Origin: Amulumruptor sp947039275 | GTDB taxonomy: Bacteria; Bacteroidota; Bacteroidia; Bacteroidales; Muribaculaceae | Direction: 5' to 3' | Length of the DNA stretch: 64,000 bases | NCBI GenBank assembly: GCA_947039275.1 | Contig: CAMQYL010000002.1 | Span: 1 to 64,000, forward strand | Shown here: positions 8,482-17,989 of the stretch, piece after piece | How the letters are laid out: the number at the start of each line of letters is the position of its first letter | Numbering within the stretch: position 1 is the first letter of the stretch | The notes under the pieces: generated by a model | The model's input: only the letters and a program-made list of their open reading frames with translations | The model's database searches: none | What the model was told of the DNA's origin: nothing | Made by a program: the position numbers and the translations under genes

Positions 8482-9186
8482 ATGCTTAACTGTTATATAG
8501 ATTTCCTGCAGCAGTTGCTTGTGTTGGACGATAAGGTCTTTCTGCTGTTCAATGGAATCAATTCGTCATATTTTGATGCCTTGATGATGATGCTTACAGG
8601 CAAATTCATATGGGTGCCACTTTATGCGGCTATGGCTGCGGCATTGTTTATGTCGCGTCGTCCGGCTGTGGCATTGCTTCTGCTTGTGAGTGTCGGAGTG
8701 GTCATAGCTCTCACCGATTATTCCATATCGTCGTGTATCCGTCCGTATTTCAGCCGTCTGCGACCGAGCAATCTTGACAATCCTGTGTCGGTGATGGGGC
8801 ATGTCGTGGATGGTTATCGCGGGGGCGATTATGGATTTCCGTCATGCCATGCTGCCAACTCATTTGCTCTTGCTGTGTTCATGTCGCTTGTGGCGCGTCG
8901 ACGACTGTTTACGTGGTTCATATTCATCTGGGCGGTTATTCACAGCTACACACGCTTATATCTCGGTGTACATTATCCTGGCGACCTCATAGTGGGTACT
9001 ATCTACGGCTCATTGATTGCATGGATTATCTATATGTTGGTCAGATTGTTGATGGCAAGAGTCAGATGCTCGGCACAAGAGGAGAGGCAGGAGACGGTAT
9101 GGATCGTAAGACCATGGACATGGCCTGTCCTGACTGGCATAGCCACGGTGGCTGTGGCAGCCATTGTCGCCGTTTTCATCATGTAG
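8482..9186 (+). CDS. PAP2-family membrane phosphatase
   Basis: 234 residues, about six membrane helices. The three phosphatase motifs are readable in relaxed form: RPYFSRLRPSN (motif 1, Arg in place of the usual Lys), FPSCHAANSFAL (motif 2, PSCH rather than PSGH) and YTRLYLGVHYPGD (motif 3, with the catalytic His and the Asp). Such enzymes dephosphorylate phosphatidate, phosphatidylglycerophosphate or undecaprenyl pyrophosphate. It starts 44 bases after the sulfatase-fold gene on the same strand, so the two are probably cotranscribed. Lipid substrate not determinable. Confidence 0.85.
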   Translation: MLNCYIDFLQQLLVLDDKVFLLFNGINSSYFDALMMMLTGKFIWVPLYAAMAAALFMSRRPAVALLLLVSVGVVIALTDYSISSCIRPYFSRLRPSNLDNPVSVMGHVVDGYRGGDYGFPSCHAANSFALAVFMSLVARRRLFTWFIFIWAVIHSYTRLYLGVHYPGDLIVGTIYGSLIAWIIYMLVRLLMARVRCSAQEERQETVWIVRPWTWPVLTGIATVAVAAIVAVFIM

Positions 9187-9249
9187 CAATTGGATTATTC
9201 AGAGATGATTATTAAATTTGTCTTTGTACAATTATAAATCCGATATTCC

Positions 9250-10770
9250 ATGAAACATATATCCCTCGTCATACCAGCCTGTGTCTCAGCGATGTTGATG
9301 TTGAATGTGCCTAACGGGAGAGCCGAGAAGCTTGTGCTTCTGCATACCAATGACACCCACTCGCAGATTGATCCCACATCAAAGAATCTTGGCGGCGTGG
9401 AGCGTCGCAAGGCTTTGATTGACAGTGTGCGCGCTGCTGAGCCTAACGTGCTGCTGATTGATGCCGGCGACATGGTGCAGGGCACTCTCTTTTTCTCTCT
9501 GTATGGGGGTGAAGTGGAGCAGAAGGTGATGAACCATCTCGGTTATGACATCCAGATTATGGGTAACCATGAGTTTGACAACGGGATAGACTCGTTGGCG
9601 CATATGTACCGTGGTCTCAATGCCGATAAAATCTCTACCAACTACGATGTCCGTAACACTCCACTTGACGGTCTTGTAAAGCCATATGTCATAAAGCAGG
9701 TAGGTGACAAGCGGGTCGGCTTCATAGCCATCAATCTTGACCCCAAGGGCATGATTGCTGACCATAACTATACTGGTCTCAAATATCTTGATGCCATGAA
9801 AGCTGCGAACTCTACAGCATGGCATCTCAAGCATAACGAGCGTGTAGACAAGGTTGTCGCAATCACACATATAGGGTACACGGCTGACAAAGGTGTCACT
9901 GACCCTGAGCTTGTGGCTTCATCGGAGGACATTGATTTGATTATAGGAGGACACAGCCACACTGTCATTGATGAGAATAATCCTAAATCGGTGCCTGCAC
10001 GTCTTGTAAATGCTAGAGGGGATACCGTGCTTGTCACTCAGACAGGCAAGTCAGGCATAAATCTCGGTCAGATAGATTTTGATCTTGACACAGGTCATGC
10101 TGTGGAGAAGCTCTATCCTGTCACTGACCGCCTTGATGCGAAGAATGACGGTACGATGACCGACTTGCTCCGACCGTATCGTCACGGTGTGGATTCTCTG
10201 ATGAATGTGCGCATCGGCACTGTGGCATCGGCTTTTGATGTAAACCGTAACGGATTGCGGAATCTTTCGGCAGATATGGTCAAGGCAATCGGCGGGAAGT
10301 TCAGTCCGAAGCCTGTGGACTTATCAGTGATCAATGTCGGAGGCATCCGCTCTGGTTGGGATAAAGGACCGTTGACCAAGGGCGAAGTGATGAATTCGTT
10401 CCCGTTTGACAATCGTGTGAGCATCCTTGAAATCACAGGTAAGGATCTCCGCGAGGCTTTCGACATCATAGCTCCGCGAGGCGACGGTATCAGTGCCAAT
10501 GTCAAAGTATTGTATGATCCTCAATCTGGTAAATGCACGTCCATCACCATTGACGGACGTCCGCTTGAAGATGACAACGTGTATGTTCTGGCTACCATTG
10601 ACTATCTGGCACAGGGTGGTGATTATCTCAAATCGTTCACTAGAGCCAAGCATATCGGAGAGAGCGAAAAGGTGCTCTATGATGACTTCATTGGATATAT
10701 CTTCCAAGGCCCTCTGAAAGGGAAAAAACTGCGTCCTGACGATACTCCGCGTATCGTTGCCGCACAATAG
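9250..10770 (+). CDS. Exported 5'-nucleotidase / UshA-like metallophosphatase
   Basis: 506 residues. A signal peptide covers about residues 1-25 (ends NGRAEK). The metallophosphatase domain begins with HTNDTHSQID and has GNHEFDNG (about 104), THIGYTADKG and GGHSHT, all metal ligands of the UshA family. The C-terminal 5'-nucleotidase domain shows NVGGIRSGW and NSFPFDNR. It probably releases phosphate and nucleosides from periplasmic nucleotides or related phosphate esters. Bacteroidetes often encode the two domains as adjacent separate genes; here they are one polypeptide. It lies tightly upstream of the GH3/beta-lactamase fusion and downstream of the PAP2 gene. Confidence 0.88.
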   Translation: MKHISLVIPACVSAMLMLNVPNGRAEKLVLLHTNDTHSQIDPTSKNLGGVERRKALIDSVRAAEPNVLLIDAGDMVQGTLFFSLYGGEVEQKVMNHLGYDIQIMGNHEFDNGIDSLAHMYRGLNADKISTNYDVRNTPLDGLVKPYVIKQVGDKRVGFIAINLDPKGMIADHNYTGLKYLDAMKAANSTAWHLKHNERVDKVVAITHIGYTADKGVTDPELVASSEDIDLIIGGHSHTVIDENNPKSVPARLVNARGDTVLVTQTGKSGINLGQIDFDLDTGHAVEKLYPVTDRLDAKNDGTMTDLLRPYRHGVDSLMNVRIGTVASAFDVNRNGLRNLSADMVKAIGGKFSPKPVDLSVINVGGIRSGWDKGPLTKGEVMNSFPFDNRVSILEITGKDLREAFDIIAPRGDGISANVKVLYDPQSGKCTSITIDGRPLEDDNVYVLATIDYLAQGGDYLKSFTRAKHIGESEKVLYDDFIGYIFQGPLKGKKLRPDDTPRIVAAQ

Positions 10771-10799
10771 TAATGGATTATTTGTTTAACTCTGCATCT

Positions 10800-13748
10800 A
10801 TGAAACATATTGCATATCTCATATCATTGCTTGTAACGGCAATGTTTACATCCCATGCCAGTGCGGCAGGGACCGGGTACGGACATTTTACATCTTCACA
10901 GACTTCGGCTGCCACGGCGTGGGCTGATTCAGTTATCGGCACCCTTGACCTGCGGCAGCAGGTGGCGCAGCTGGTGTTTCCTCGTCTTGACATCAAGAAC
11001 GAAGAGAGTGGCAGACGTCAACTCGCATCTCTTGTGAAAAATCAGGGTATCGGAGGCTTTTTGCTTGGTAAGGGCACGCTCGCTGATTACAAAGGGCTTA
11101 TAGATTATGCACAGTCTCTGAGCCGTGTGCCGCTGATGGTGACACTCGATGGGGAGTGGGGCTTGGCGATGCGTGTGACTGATGCGCCACGTTTTCCTCA
11201 CAACATGGCTCTCGGCGCGGTAGCGGATACCAAGCTGATAGAGGAGTACGGTCGGGAAGTGGCTCGGGAATGTCGTGCCATGGGCATCCATGTCAACTTT
11301 GCCCCTGTGCTTGATGTCAATTCCAACCCGTCTAACCCGGTGATAGGCTACCGCTCGTTTGGTGATGATCCGCATTGCGTGGCTGAGCTTGGAGTGGCTT
11401 ATGCACGAGGTCTTGAATCAGGGGGTGTGATGTCTGTGGCGAAGCATTTCCCTGGGCATGGTGACACATCGGTTGACTCTCATAAGGCACTTCCGGTGCT
11501 TGACCGTTCACGGCAGCAGCTTGACCAGACCGAACTTGTACCGTTTTGTGAATATATCAAGGCAGGCATGAGCGGTGTGATGGTCGGGCATCTTGATGTG
11601 CCTGTACTTGACAAGTCGGGGATGCCGGCTTCGTTGTCGCATCTGATTACATCAGACTTGCTTAAAGACAAACTTAAATTTGGCGGTTTGGTTTGGACCG
11701 ACGCACTTGCCATGAAAGGGGCAGGGGGTAAGGAAAACAATTGTGTGGCAGCCTTGAAGGCTGGAGCCGATGTGCTGTTGCAGCCGTTGCATCCGTCACA
11801 GGATATTGATGCTGTCATGGCAGCAATCAAGTCAGGCAAACTTGATGCATCGATGATACGTGGGCGGTGTCATAAGCTGTTGATGTATAAATATCTGTTT
11901 GTCGTGGCGCAGGGGATGCCTCAAAGCGGCACAGCCGGCATATCCAAGATTGTCAACTCCCCAGAGGCTCAGGCTGTCAATATGCGGTTGTCATCGTCAG
12001 TCATAACAGTACTCAAAGACGATGACGGCGTGATACCATGGGGACAACTTAGTGGGTCTGACATTGCTGTGGTCTCGTTAGGGGCTAAAGCTGACAATTC
12101 GTTCTCGCGCGTGTGCAAGAAATACGCCCCGTGTATCCTTTACGGCAGCACAGACGGACATTTGAGCGTGGCTGAAATGGCAAAGATACGCCAGCACAAG
12201 AAGGTCATAGTGGCAGTGTTCAAGCAGACGGAAGCTATAGCCTCGTCGTTGCATAAATTAGGCGAACTTCCACATGCTATGGCAGCCTGCTTTATCAATC
12301 CCTACAAGATGGCTAAGATGCAACGTCAGCTGTCTTCGTTCGGGGTCATCATTAGCGGTTTTGATGATACAAAGCTTATCAATGAGGCTGCTGCGCAGGT
12401 AATCTTCGGCGGCTTGGCTGCATCTGGCAAACTGCCTGTCGCTCTTAAGGGCTGGATGCCTCAAGGGACAGGCATTGCTACGGAGAAGACACGTCTGGGC
12501 TTTTCCACTCCGATAGCCGAAGGCTTTCCGCCGGATTTGTCGGCGAGAATAGATTCGGTGACTATGGCAGCACTTGGCAATGGGGCTTTCCCCGGCTGCC
12601 AGGTGCTTGTTGCTAAGAATGGCAATGTAGTGATTGACCGCAGTTACGGCACTCTCGCCAAGGGGGGCACTGCCCCGGTCACATCTGAAACCATATATGA
12701 CGTGGCATCCGTTTCCAAAGCTGCGGGAGTAGTCAGCGCATTGATGAAGGCTTACGACGAGGGTCTATTCAAGTTGACTGACACCATAGGTGCATATATC
12801 CCGGCACTGAAGGGAACACCAAAGGGCAAGCTTACTTTCCGACAGCTCTTACTGCATCAGAGCGGCATGCCTTCGATGCTCAGCATGTACACGACATTGA
12901 TCGACACCGCATCGTATAAAGGTCCCCTGTTTCGTGCCAGACGTGACGATGTATATAAGGTGAAAGTAGACAAAAACACCTACATCAACGGAAATGCCCG
13001 GCTGCGCAGCGATCTTGTGTCCGATCGTCCATCCCATAAGTTTCCTATCAAGGTTGCCGAAAACGTGTATGTCGGGGAGGCTACGGTGGATACTATCATG
13101 CGACGCATATATGATGTGGAGTTGAAATCACCTGCCTACCGTTATAGCGATCTTAACTTCGCGCTGCTGATGGATGCGCTTGAGGGGATGACTGGCAGGC
13201 GTCTTGATGAATACGTAGAGACTGACATTTTCGCTCCTATAGGCGCATATAGCACCATGTACACCCCCTTGGACAAAGGGATTGATGCATCGCGGATTGC
13301 TCCTACAGAGCGGGATCCGATTCTTCGCCATCAGTTGCTCCGTGGATTCGTGCATGACGAACTTGCAGCATTCTCTGGCGGCGTACAAGGTAATGCGGGG
13401 CTGTTTTCTACGGCAGAAGACCTTGCTAAGATTGCCCAGACATGGCTTAAGGGAGGCACGTATGGAGGTGTCGAGATATTCAAGGCTCCTACTGTAGCAT
13501 TGTTTACCGAGCCATGCAGCAAGGATGGCAAACGTTCGCTCGGGTTTGATACAGCCCCGGCGAAATGCGGTCTCGGCTCTGAGCGTACCTACGGTCACAC
13601 TGGTTTCACAGGCACTCAGATGAAAATCGATCCCGACAACAATCTGATTTTCATCTTCCTGAGCAACCGTGTCAGTCCCACCCGCGACAATCCCGCCTTC
13701 ACCCGCTCCGACATCCGCAACAAACTCTGGGCAGAGCTCTACAAATAA
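10800..13748 (+). CDS. NagZ-like GH3 glycosidase fused to a beta-lactamase-fold serine hydrolase
   Basis: About 982 residues from the ATG at 10800, which starts a clean signal peptide (MKHIAYLISLLVTAMF, ending SHASA); an in-frame ATG at 10773 is less likely. The N-terminal GH3 domain has the NagZ signature KHFPGHGDTS...DSH (about residue 214), including the loop that carries the catalytic Asp-His pair. The C-terminal domain is class C beta-lactamase/esterase-like: SVSK (SxxK, about 636), YSDLN (YxN, about 781) and HTG (about 932). This fusion is known in Bacteroidetes. The likely job is trimming peptidoglycan fragments: N-acetylglucosaminidase plus a peptidase or esterase. The final 60 coding bases are C-rich (27 C to 11 G). 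Confidence 0.88.
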   Translation: MKHIAYLISLLVTAMFTSHASAAGTGYGHFTSSQTSAATAWADSVIGTLDLRQQVAQLVFPRLDIKNEESGRRQLASLVKNQGIGGFLLGKGTLADYKGLIDYAQSLSRVPLMVTLDGEWGLAMRVTDAPRFPHNMALGAVADTKLIEEYGREVARECRAMGIHVNFAPVLDVNSNPSNPVIGYRSFGDDPHCVAELGVAYARGLESGGVMSVAKHFPGHGDTSVDSHKALPVLDRSRQQLDQTELVPFCEYIKAGMSGVMVGHLDVPVLDKSGMPASLSHLITSDLLKDKLKFGGLVWTDALAMKGAGGKENNCVAALKAGADVLLQPLHPSQDIDAVMAAIKSGKLDASMIRGRCHKLLMYKYLFVVAQGMPQSGTAGISKIVNSPEAQAVNMRLSSSVITVLKDDDGVIPWGQLSGSDIAVVSLGAKADNSFSRVCKKYAPCILYGSTDGHLSVAEMAKIRQHKKVIVAVFKQTEAIASSLHKLGELPHAMAACFINPYKMAKMQRQLSSFGVIISGFDDTKLINEAAAQVIFGGLAASGKLPVALKGWMPQGTGIATEKTRLGFSTPIAEGFPPDLSARIDSVTMAALGNGAFPGCQVLVAKNGNVVIDRSYGTLAKGGTAPVTSETIYDVASVSKAAGVVSALMKAYDEGLFKLTDTIGAYIPALKGTPKGKLTFRQLLLHQSGMPSMLSMYTTLIDTASYKGPLFRARRDDVYKVKVDKNTYINGNARLRSDLVSDRPSHKFPIKVAENVYVGEATVDTIMRRIYDVELKSPAYRYSDLNFALLMDALEGMTGRRLDEYVETDIFAPIGAYSTMYTPLDKGIDASRIAPTERDPILRHQLLRGFVHDELAAFSGGVQGNAGLFSTAEDLAKIAQTWLKGGTYGGVEIFKAPTVALFTEPCSKDGKRSLGFDTAPAKCGLGSERTYGHTGFTGTQMKIDPDNNLIFIFLSNRVSPTRDNPAFTRSDIRNKLWAELYK

Positions 13749-13839
13749 TTAGCCCAAGTCCCAATTAATCGGTAGATATCATCTGTCTGTAGGAACGCTT
13801 TGCAATATAAAATTAACTGTTTCTCCGCAAGAAACATGG

Positions 13840-13865
13840 AATTTTGCACGAAGTTGTGCAAAATT
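13840..13865. terminator. Weak hairpin between convergent genes
   Basis: AATTTTGCAC / GTGCAAAATT, 10-bp stem, 6-base loop, between the convergent genes ending at 13748 and 13891. It has no T-run, so terminator activity is doubtful. Confidence 0.35.
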
Positions 13866-13890
13866 ATGATGTCAAAATGTGGCATGAAGG

Positions 13891-16143
13891 TCAGCCTTTG
13901 AGGGAGGAGATGAGGGTGGGGATGCCGTACATCCAGAGGATGTCGCCGGGGGAGAAGGTGGTGTCGGGGGTGGGGGGGAGGAAGGTCTCCTGGCGCTGGA
14001 CGGAGACGAGGAGGGCGGAGTAGGTTTTGCCGAGTCCTGAGGTGACTACGTTTTTGCCGATGAGGGGGGAGTCGGGTTTGAGGTCTACGTTGAGCAGACG
14101 GGCATCGGCTTGTATGTCGTTTTCTTCCTGTTCTTCGCTGCCTTTCTCGATGAGGGGGATGACTGTCTGTAGCTGTTCGTCAGTGCCCACGATGCCGAGT
14201 ATGTCGCCTGGGAAGATTCGTATGGACGATGAGGGCACATATATCACATGCGAACCTCGCTGTATGCTCATGATGCTGATGCCGTAGGTGTCACGCAGAT
14301 GGCTGTCAGCAATCTTCAAGCCTATAAACTCGCTGTCATAGCCGGCTTTGACATAGGCGAGGTGTATGTTGCTGACCACGTTGTTGTTGCGGCCACTGCG
14401 GCGTAGGTCGCGCTCGTTGAGGTTATTGAGAAATTTCGACTCGATGGTCTTGGCTCGTTCCTTGACGGTCTTGCCGAATACGAATACTATGGCTATGAAG
14501 ATAGCCAGTCCGCATGACCATCCTACAAGCAGATTGTATATGTGGCTCAACACATAGATGATAAATCCGAGGGCTATGATAAAGCGGAATATGCGCATGA
14601 CCAAGAACGGCACATTGGCAAGCGGACGGTGTCCCTTGAGTGTCTCTATCTCAGAGCGTTTCATCGATGACATGGTAAGCGCATAGACAAATGGAGCCAT
14701 GGCACCTAATGTTATTGCCGCACAAAGCAGCTTGCCCCACTGTACCCATATGCCGGTCAACCAAGGCAGCAGATATGTCAGGCTGAGAGCCACTATGGCA
14801 ACGAGCAGTATGGAGTAGAGCATGATGCGCCACAGGGTGCGTTTGAGTACCGACACCCACAGCTCGCGGGTCTCATTACCAGCCGTGGCTCTGACAGAAT
14901 AACGGTCAAGCAGGAAGTTAAACCGAGCAGGGAGATGCTTTGCCACAAAGCGATATGTCGGGTCAGACAGACGTATGAAATATGGGGTGGTGAATGTGGT
15001 TAAAACGCTTACTGCTACTACGATAGGGTATATCTCTGCATTAAGCACTCCGAGTGACATGCCCAAAGATGCGATGATGAAGGCAAATTCACCTATCTGG
15101 GTAAGCGAGAATCCTGACTCGATTGCCACTTTGAGATTTTGCCCGGTGACAAGCATGCCGAATGTGCCGAATACTATCATGCCCACGATGACGGCTACTG
15201 ATAGTATCAATATCGAAGGCCAGTAGTGGGTGATGACATCGGGATTGACCATCATGCCCACGGAGATGAAAAATACCGATCCGAAAAGGTCTTTGACTGG
15301 CGTTGTTAGCTTCTCGATTCGTTCGGCAAAACTTGTGCTGGCGAGTATCGAACCGATTACGAATGCGCCGAGCGCAAGTGAGAAACCGCATGCCACCGAG
15401 AATACAGCCATGCCGAGGCAGAGTCCCATCGATACTATCAGCAAGGTCTCGTTACTGAGCAGTTTGCGCGATTTGTTGAGCAGGGTAGGGATGACATAGA
15501 CTCCGACGAGAAACCACATCACGAGGAAGAAAACCAGTTTGCCGACGCTCATAAACAGCTCTGACCCTTCCACCGAGTTGTTGATGGCGATGGATGACAG
15601 TAACACCATCATCAACACTGCGAACAGATCTTCCACAATCAGAACCGCAAACACTAATGATGCGAATTTGCGCTGACGTATGCCCAAGTCGGTGAATGCT
15701 TTGATAATGATGGTGGTCGACGACATAGAGAGCATACCGCCGAGAAAGAGGCTGTTGATAAACGAGAAGTGCATCAGCCGTCCGATGCAATAGCCCACGC
15801 CCATCATGCCGCACACGATTATCAGTGCTGTCACCACCGCCGAGCCGCCGGCGTTGACCAGCTTCTTGAAACTGAACTCCAATCCGAGAGAGAACAGCAG
15901 CACTATGATGCCTATCTGTGCCCAAAATTCTATGTTGCTTTCGTCTGTTACGGATGGCAGGTACTCGAAATTAGGGCTGGCAAGGAATCCGGCAACTATG
16001 TATCCGAGCACAACAGGCTGCTTGAGCAACTTGAAGATGATGGTGGTGACGGCTCCGAGTATGAGGATGAAAGCGAGATCGCCAATCAGGCTGTCAATGT
16101 TGAGGCTTTCTGTTGCTGCTTGGGCTGCAGATAATAATAGCAT
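13891..16143 (-). CDS. CPA2-family cation:proton antiporter with two TrkA-C domains
   Basis: About 750 residues from the ATG at 16143; an upstream TTG at 16188 would place the start four bases from a REP hairpin. Roughly twelve membrane helices of the KefB/Na-H exchanger fold cover residues 20-400 (VVLGYIVAGFLASP, LFSLGLEF, MSSTTIIIKAF), followed by further helices and two C-terminal TrkA-C ligand-binding domains (around 600-670 and 690-750, each ending in PGDIL). The likely role is K+ or Na+/H+ exchange in pH and ion homeostasis. It is the last gene of a minus-strand group with the MgtC-like, coiled-coil and lipoprotein genes. The last 100 coding bases are extremely C-rich (50 C to 15 G). 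Confidence 0.88.
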   Translation of the reverse strand: MLLLSAAQAATESLNIDSLIGDLAFILILGAVTTIIFKLLKQPVVLGYIVAGFLASPNFEYLPSVTDESNIEFWAQIGIIVLLFSLGLEFSFKKLVNAGGSAVVTALIIVCGMMGVGYCIGRLMHFSFINSLFLGGMLSMSSTTIIIKAFTDLGIRQRKFASLVFAVLIVEDLFAVLMMVLLSSIAINNSVEGSELFMSVGKLVFFLVMWFLVGVYVIPTLLNKSRKLLSNETLLIVSMGLCLGMAVFSVACGFSLALGAFVIGSILASTSFAERIEKLTTPVKDLFGSVFFISVGMMVNPDVITHYWPSILILSVAVIVGMIVFGTFGMLVTGQNLKVAIESGFSLTQIGEFAFIIASLGMSLGVLNAEIYPIVVAVSVLTTFTTPYFIRLSDPTYRFVAKHLPARFNFLLDRYSVRATAGNETRELWVSVLKRTLWRIMLYSILLVAIVALSLTYLLPWLTGIWVQWGKLLCAAITLGAMAPFVYALTMSSMKRSEIETLKGHRPLANVPFLVMRIFRFIIALGFIIYVLSHIYNLLVGWSCGLAIFIAIVFVFGKTVKERAKTIESKFLNNLNERDLRRSGRNNNVVSNIHLAYVKAGYDSEFIGLKIADSHLRDTYGISIMSIQRGSHVIYVPSSSIRIFPGDILGIVGTDEQLQTVIPLIEKGSEEQEENDIQADARLLNVDLKPDSPLIGKNVVTSGLGKTYSALLVSVQRQETFLPPTPDTTFSPGDILWMYGIPTLISSLKG

Positions 16144-16191
16144 CGTAAATGTAATGTTTATTCGGATAATTGTAGTTGACCTATCCAAGCG

Positions 16192-16264
16192 TGTAGGGAC
16201 GCGGCGTGCCGCGTCATCGCATCAGGCGGTTGCGCTTGATGACGCGGCACGCCGCGTCCCTACA
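16192..16264. repeat. REP/BIME-like inverted pair 2 (GCGGCGTGCCGC version)
   Basis: Left arm 16192-16218: TGTAGGGAC, GCGGCGTGCCGC, GTC, ATC. Right arm 16238-16264 is its exact 27-base reverse complement; the loop is 19 bases. It has the same outline as the ATGCCATGGCAT units but a different 12-base core. It sits between the MgtC-like and antiporter genes, inside an apparent operon. Confidence 0.9.
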
Positions 16265-16296
16265 AGTATGTGTCTCGTTTAAACCAATTAGAGGGG

Positions 16297-17019
16297 TCAG
16301 AAACCGGGCTGACTGGTGATGGCTATGGTGTCGGTGGGATAGACTTTGCCGAGGCTGTCAAGCAGCTTGGGGTAGGAAGCCGACTCGTTAATGAGGATTA
16401 TGAGATTGAGGCTGGTCTGCTGATGCTCGTAGTCATACTGCACGTAGATGTTGATGAGCTGTCCGCCATGGTCGTGCAATACTGTGCGATATGGCTCGAT
16501 ATCGGTCACTATACCTGGCAATGACAGACGGATGGTACGCGAGAAGCTTCCCATGCTCATTCGGTGCTCGATGTTTTCGAGCAAGATGAGGATAAAGAGG
16601 ATCATCAGCGTCGCGACAATAGATACGGTGTACAGACCGCTTCCTACAGCCAACCCTATCATTGCCACCATCCATATGCCGGCAGCCGTGGTGAGCCCAC
16701 GCACGGATCCTTTCATCTGTATGATGGCGCCTGCACCGAGGAAACCTATGCCTGATACGACCTGTGCGGCGATACGAGTAGGGTCTCCGTGGATTTCGCC
16801 CATTAGTTCCTGCGGCACATAGATTGACACAAGCATCGCCAATGTCGCACCCATGGAAATAAGGGCAAATGTGCGGATGCCGGCTGTCTGTCCCTTGCGT
16901 TTTCGCTCAAAGCCTACTGCGCATCCGAGCAGCATGCTCAGGAGCAGTCGCCATATGCATGCCGAGAGGGTCAGTTCGGTGCTGACAAAGTCTTGAAATG
17001 CGTTGGTTATGTAATCCAT
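16297..17019 (-). CDS. MgtC/SapB-family membrane protein
   Basis: 240 residues. Four or five N-terminal membrane helices with the family block LLGCAVGFERKRKGQTAGIR and TFALISMGATLAML, then GIGFLGAGAI; the C-terminal ~90 residues form a small soluble ACT-like domain. MgtC proteins help cells under low magnesium or acid, in some species by inhibiting F-ATP synthase; the precise role here is unknown. It is 33 bases downstream of the coiled-coil protein gene and followed by the REP hairpin and the antiporter gene, so a shared ion-homeostasis transcription unit is plausible. Confidence 0.87.
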   Translation of the reverse strand: MDYITNAFQDFVSTELTLSACIWRLLLSMLLGCAVGFERKRKGQTAGIRTFALISMGATLAMLVSIYVPQELMGEIHGDPTRIAAQVVSGIGFLGAGAIIQMKGSVRGLTTAAGIWMVAMIGLAVGSGLYTVSIVATLMILFILILLENIEHRMSMGSFSRTIRLSLPGIVTDIEPYRTVLHDHGGQLINIYVQYDYEHQQTSLNLIILINESASYPKLLDSLGKVYPTDTIAITSQPGF

Positions 17020-17052
17020 GTCATATAAATGGTGATATCGTTTGTGTTGCGC

Positions 17053-17958
17053 CTATTTCTTCATGGTGAAGTGTCGCGAGCAGAGTCGGTAACCGTCGGT
17101 AAATAGTTCTACCGTGTAATCGCCAGGATTGAGGGCTGTGTTGACGTCCCAGTAGATGTGGACCCCGGATAGTTCCTCACCTGAGTATTCTATGGTCTTT
17201 CGGGCGGAGCAGGGGACGTTTCCGCCCTCGAAAGCAAACGAACCGGCACCGCCGAGCAGGGTGCCTTCGGGGCTGACAAGGCGGAGATAGATGACCTTAG
17301 AGCCCACGGGAGTGGAGTTGTTCTGCGGGATGGTAAAGGTCACCATCAGCTGCTTTGCCTTGGTGATGTTTTTCTCTTGTTTCCCGTTTTTCTTGAGAGC
17401 AGTGAGACTCACGCCGGTTACGTTGAGCTTTTCGGCGAGGGTCATGCGCTGCGAGAGTGCGGCGTTCTTCTCTGTTTCGGTGTTGATGCGGGTTGAGAGT
17501 TGTTCATTCTGGGCTTTTACTTCCGCATTTTCGGCGCGCAGTCCCTGATTTTCCTTGTTGAGCGAGTCGATCTGGGCTACATAATGGCGGAGCAGCCCTT
17601 TGAGAGTGCCTATCTCGTCCTGTAGCTGCTTGATTTTTGCCTGTGACAGGTTGCGCTCGTTTTTCATCTGCTTCATGAGGTCTTCGACCTTGTTTTTGGC
17701 AGCAGTGTATTTCGCGAGTATGCTGTCATTGGCGAGTTTGATAGCCTGGTTTTCATACATCTGAAACTCGTTGTTGATAGCTGCGTACTCGTTGCTGAGT
17801 TTCAACTGTTCGTTGCTCAGCTGAAGCTGTTCGTTTTCGCTGCGGGCTTCGGAAACCTCATTGCGGAGCGACTGCACTTTAAATACGGCGAGTACCACTG
17901 CTACTACCAGTAGTACGCCTATGACTATCGCTCCTATTTTCAGAGTCTTTACGTTCAT
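17053..17958 (-). CDS. Membrane-anchored coiled-coil protein
   Basis: 301 residues. One N-terminal membrane helix (GAIVIGVLLVVAVVLAVFKV), then a long coiled coil over about residues 30-185 rich in Glu, Asn, Gln, Lys and Leu (for example SLNKENQGLRAENAEVKAQN). The C-terminal ~110 residues form a compact beta-rich domain (MVTFTIPQNNSTPVGSKVIY, YWDVNTALNPGDYTVELF). This layout recurs in Bacteroidales as a conserved hypothetical. The coiled coil and C-terminal domain should face the periplasm. It lies between a lipoprotein gene and the MgtC-like gene with short gaps, suggesting an envelope or ion-stress unit. Confidence 0.7.
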   Translation of the reverse strand: MNVKTLKIGAIVIGVLLVVAVVLAVFKVQSLRNEVSEARSENEQLQLSNEQLKLSNEYAAINNEFQMYENQAIKLANDSILAKYTAAKNKVEDLMKQMKNERNLSQAKIKQLQDEIGTLKGLLRHYVAQIDSLNKENQGLRAENAEVKAQNEQLSTRINTETEKNAALSQRMTLAEKLNVTGVSLTALKKNGKQEKNITKAKQLMVTFTIPQNNSTPVGSKVIYLRLVSPEGTLLGGAGSFAFEGGNVPCSARKTIEYSGEELSGVHIYWDVNTALNPGDYTVELFTDGYRLCSRHFTMKK

Positions 17959-17989
17959 CGTGGTGTATTATGTTGGATGTGTGACAAAG

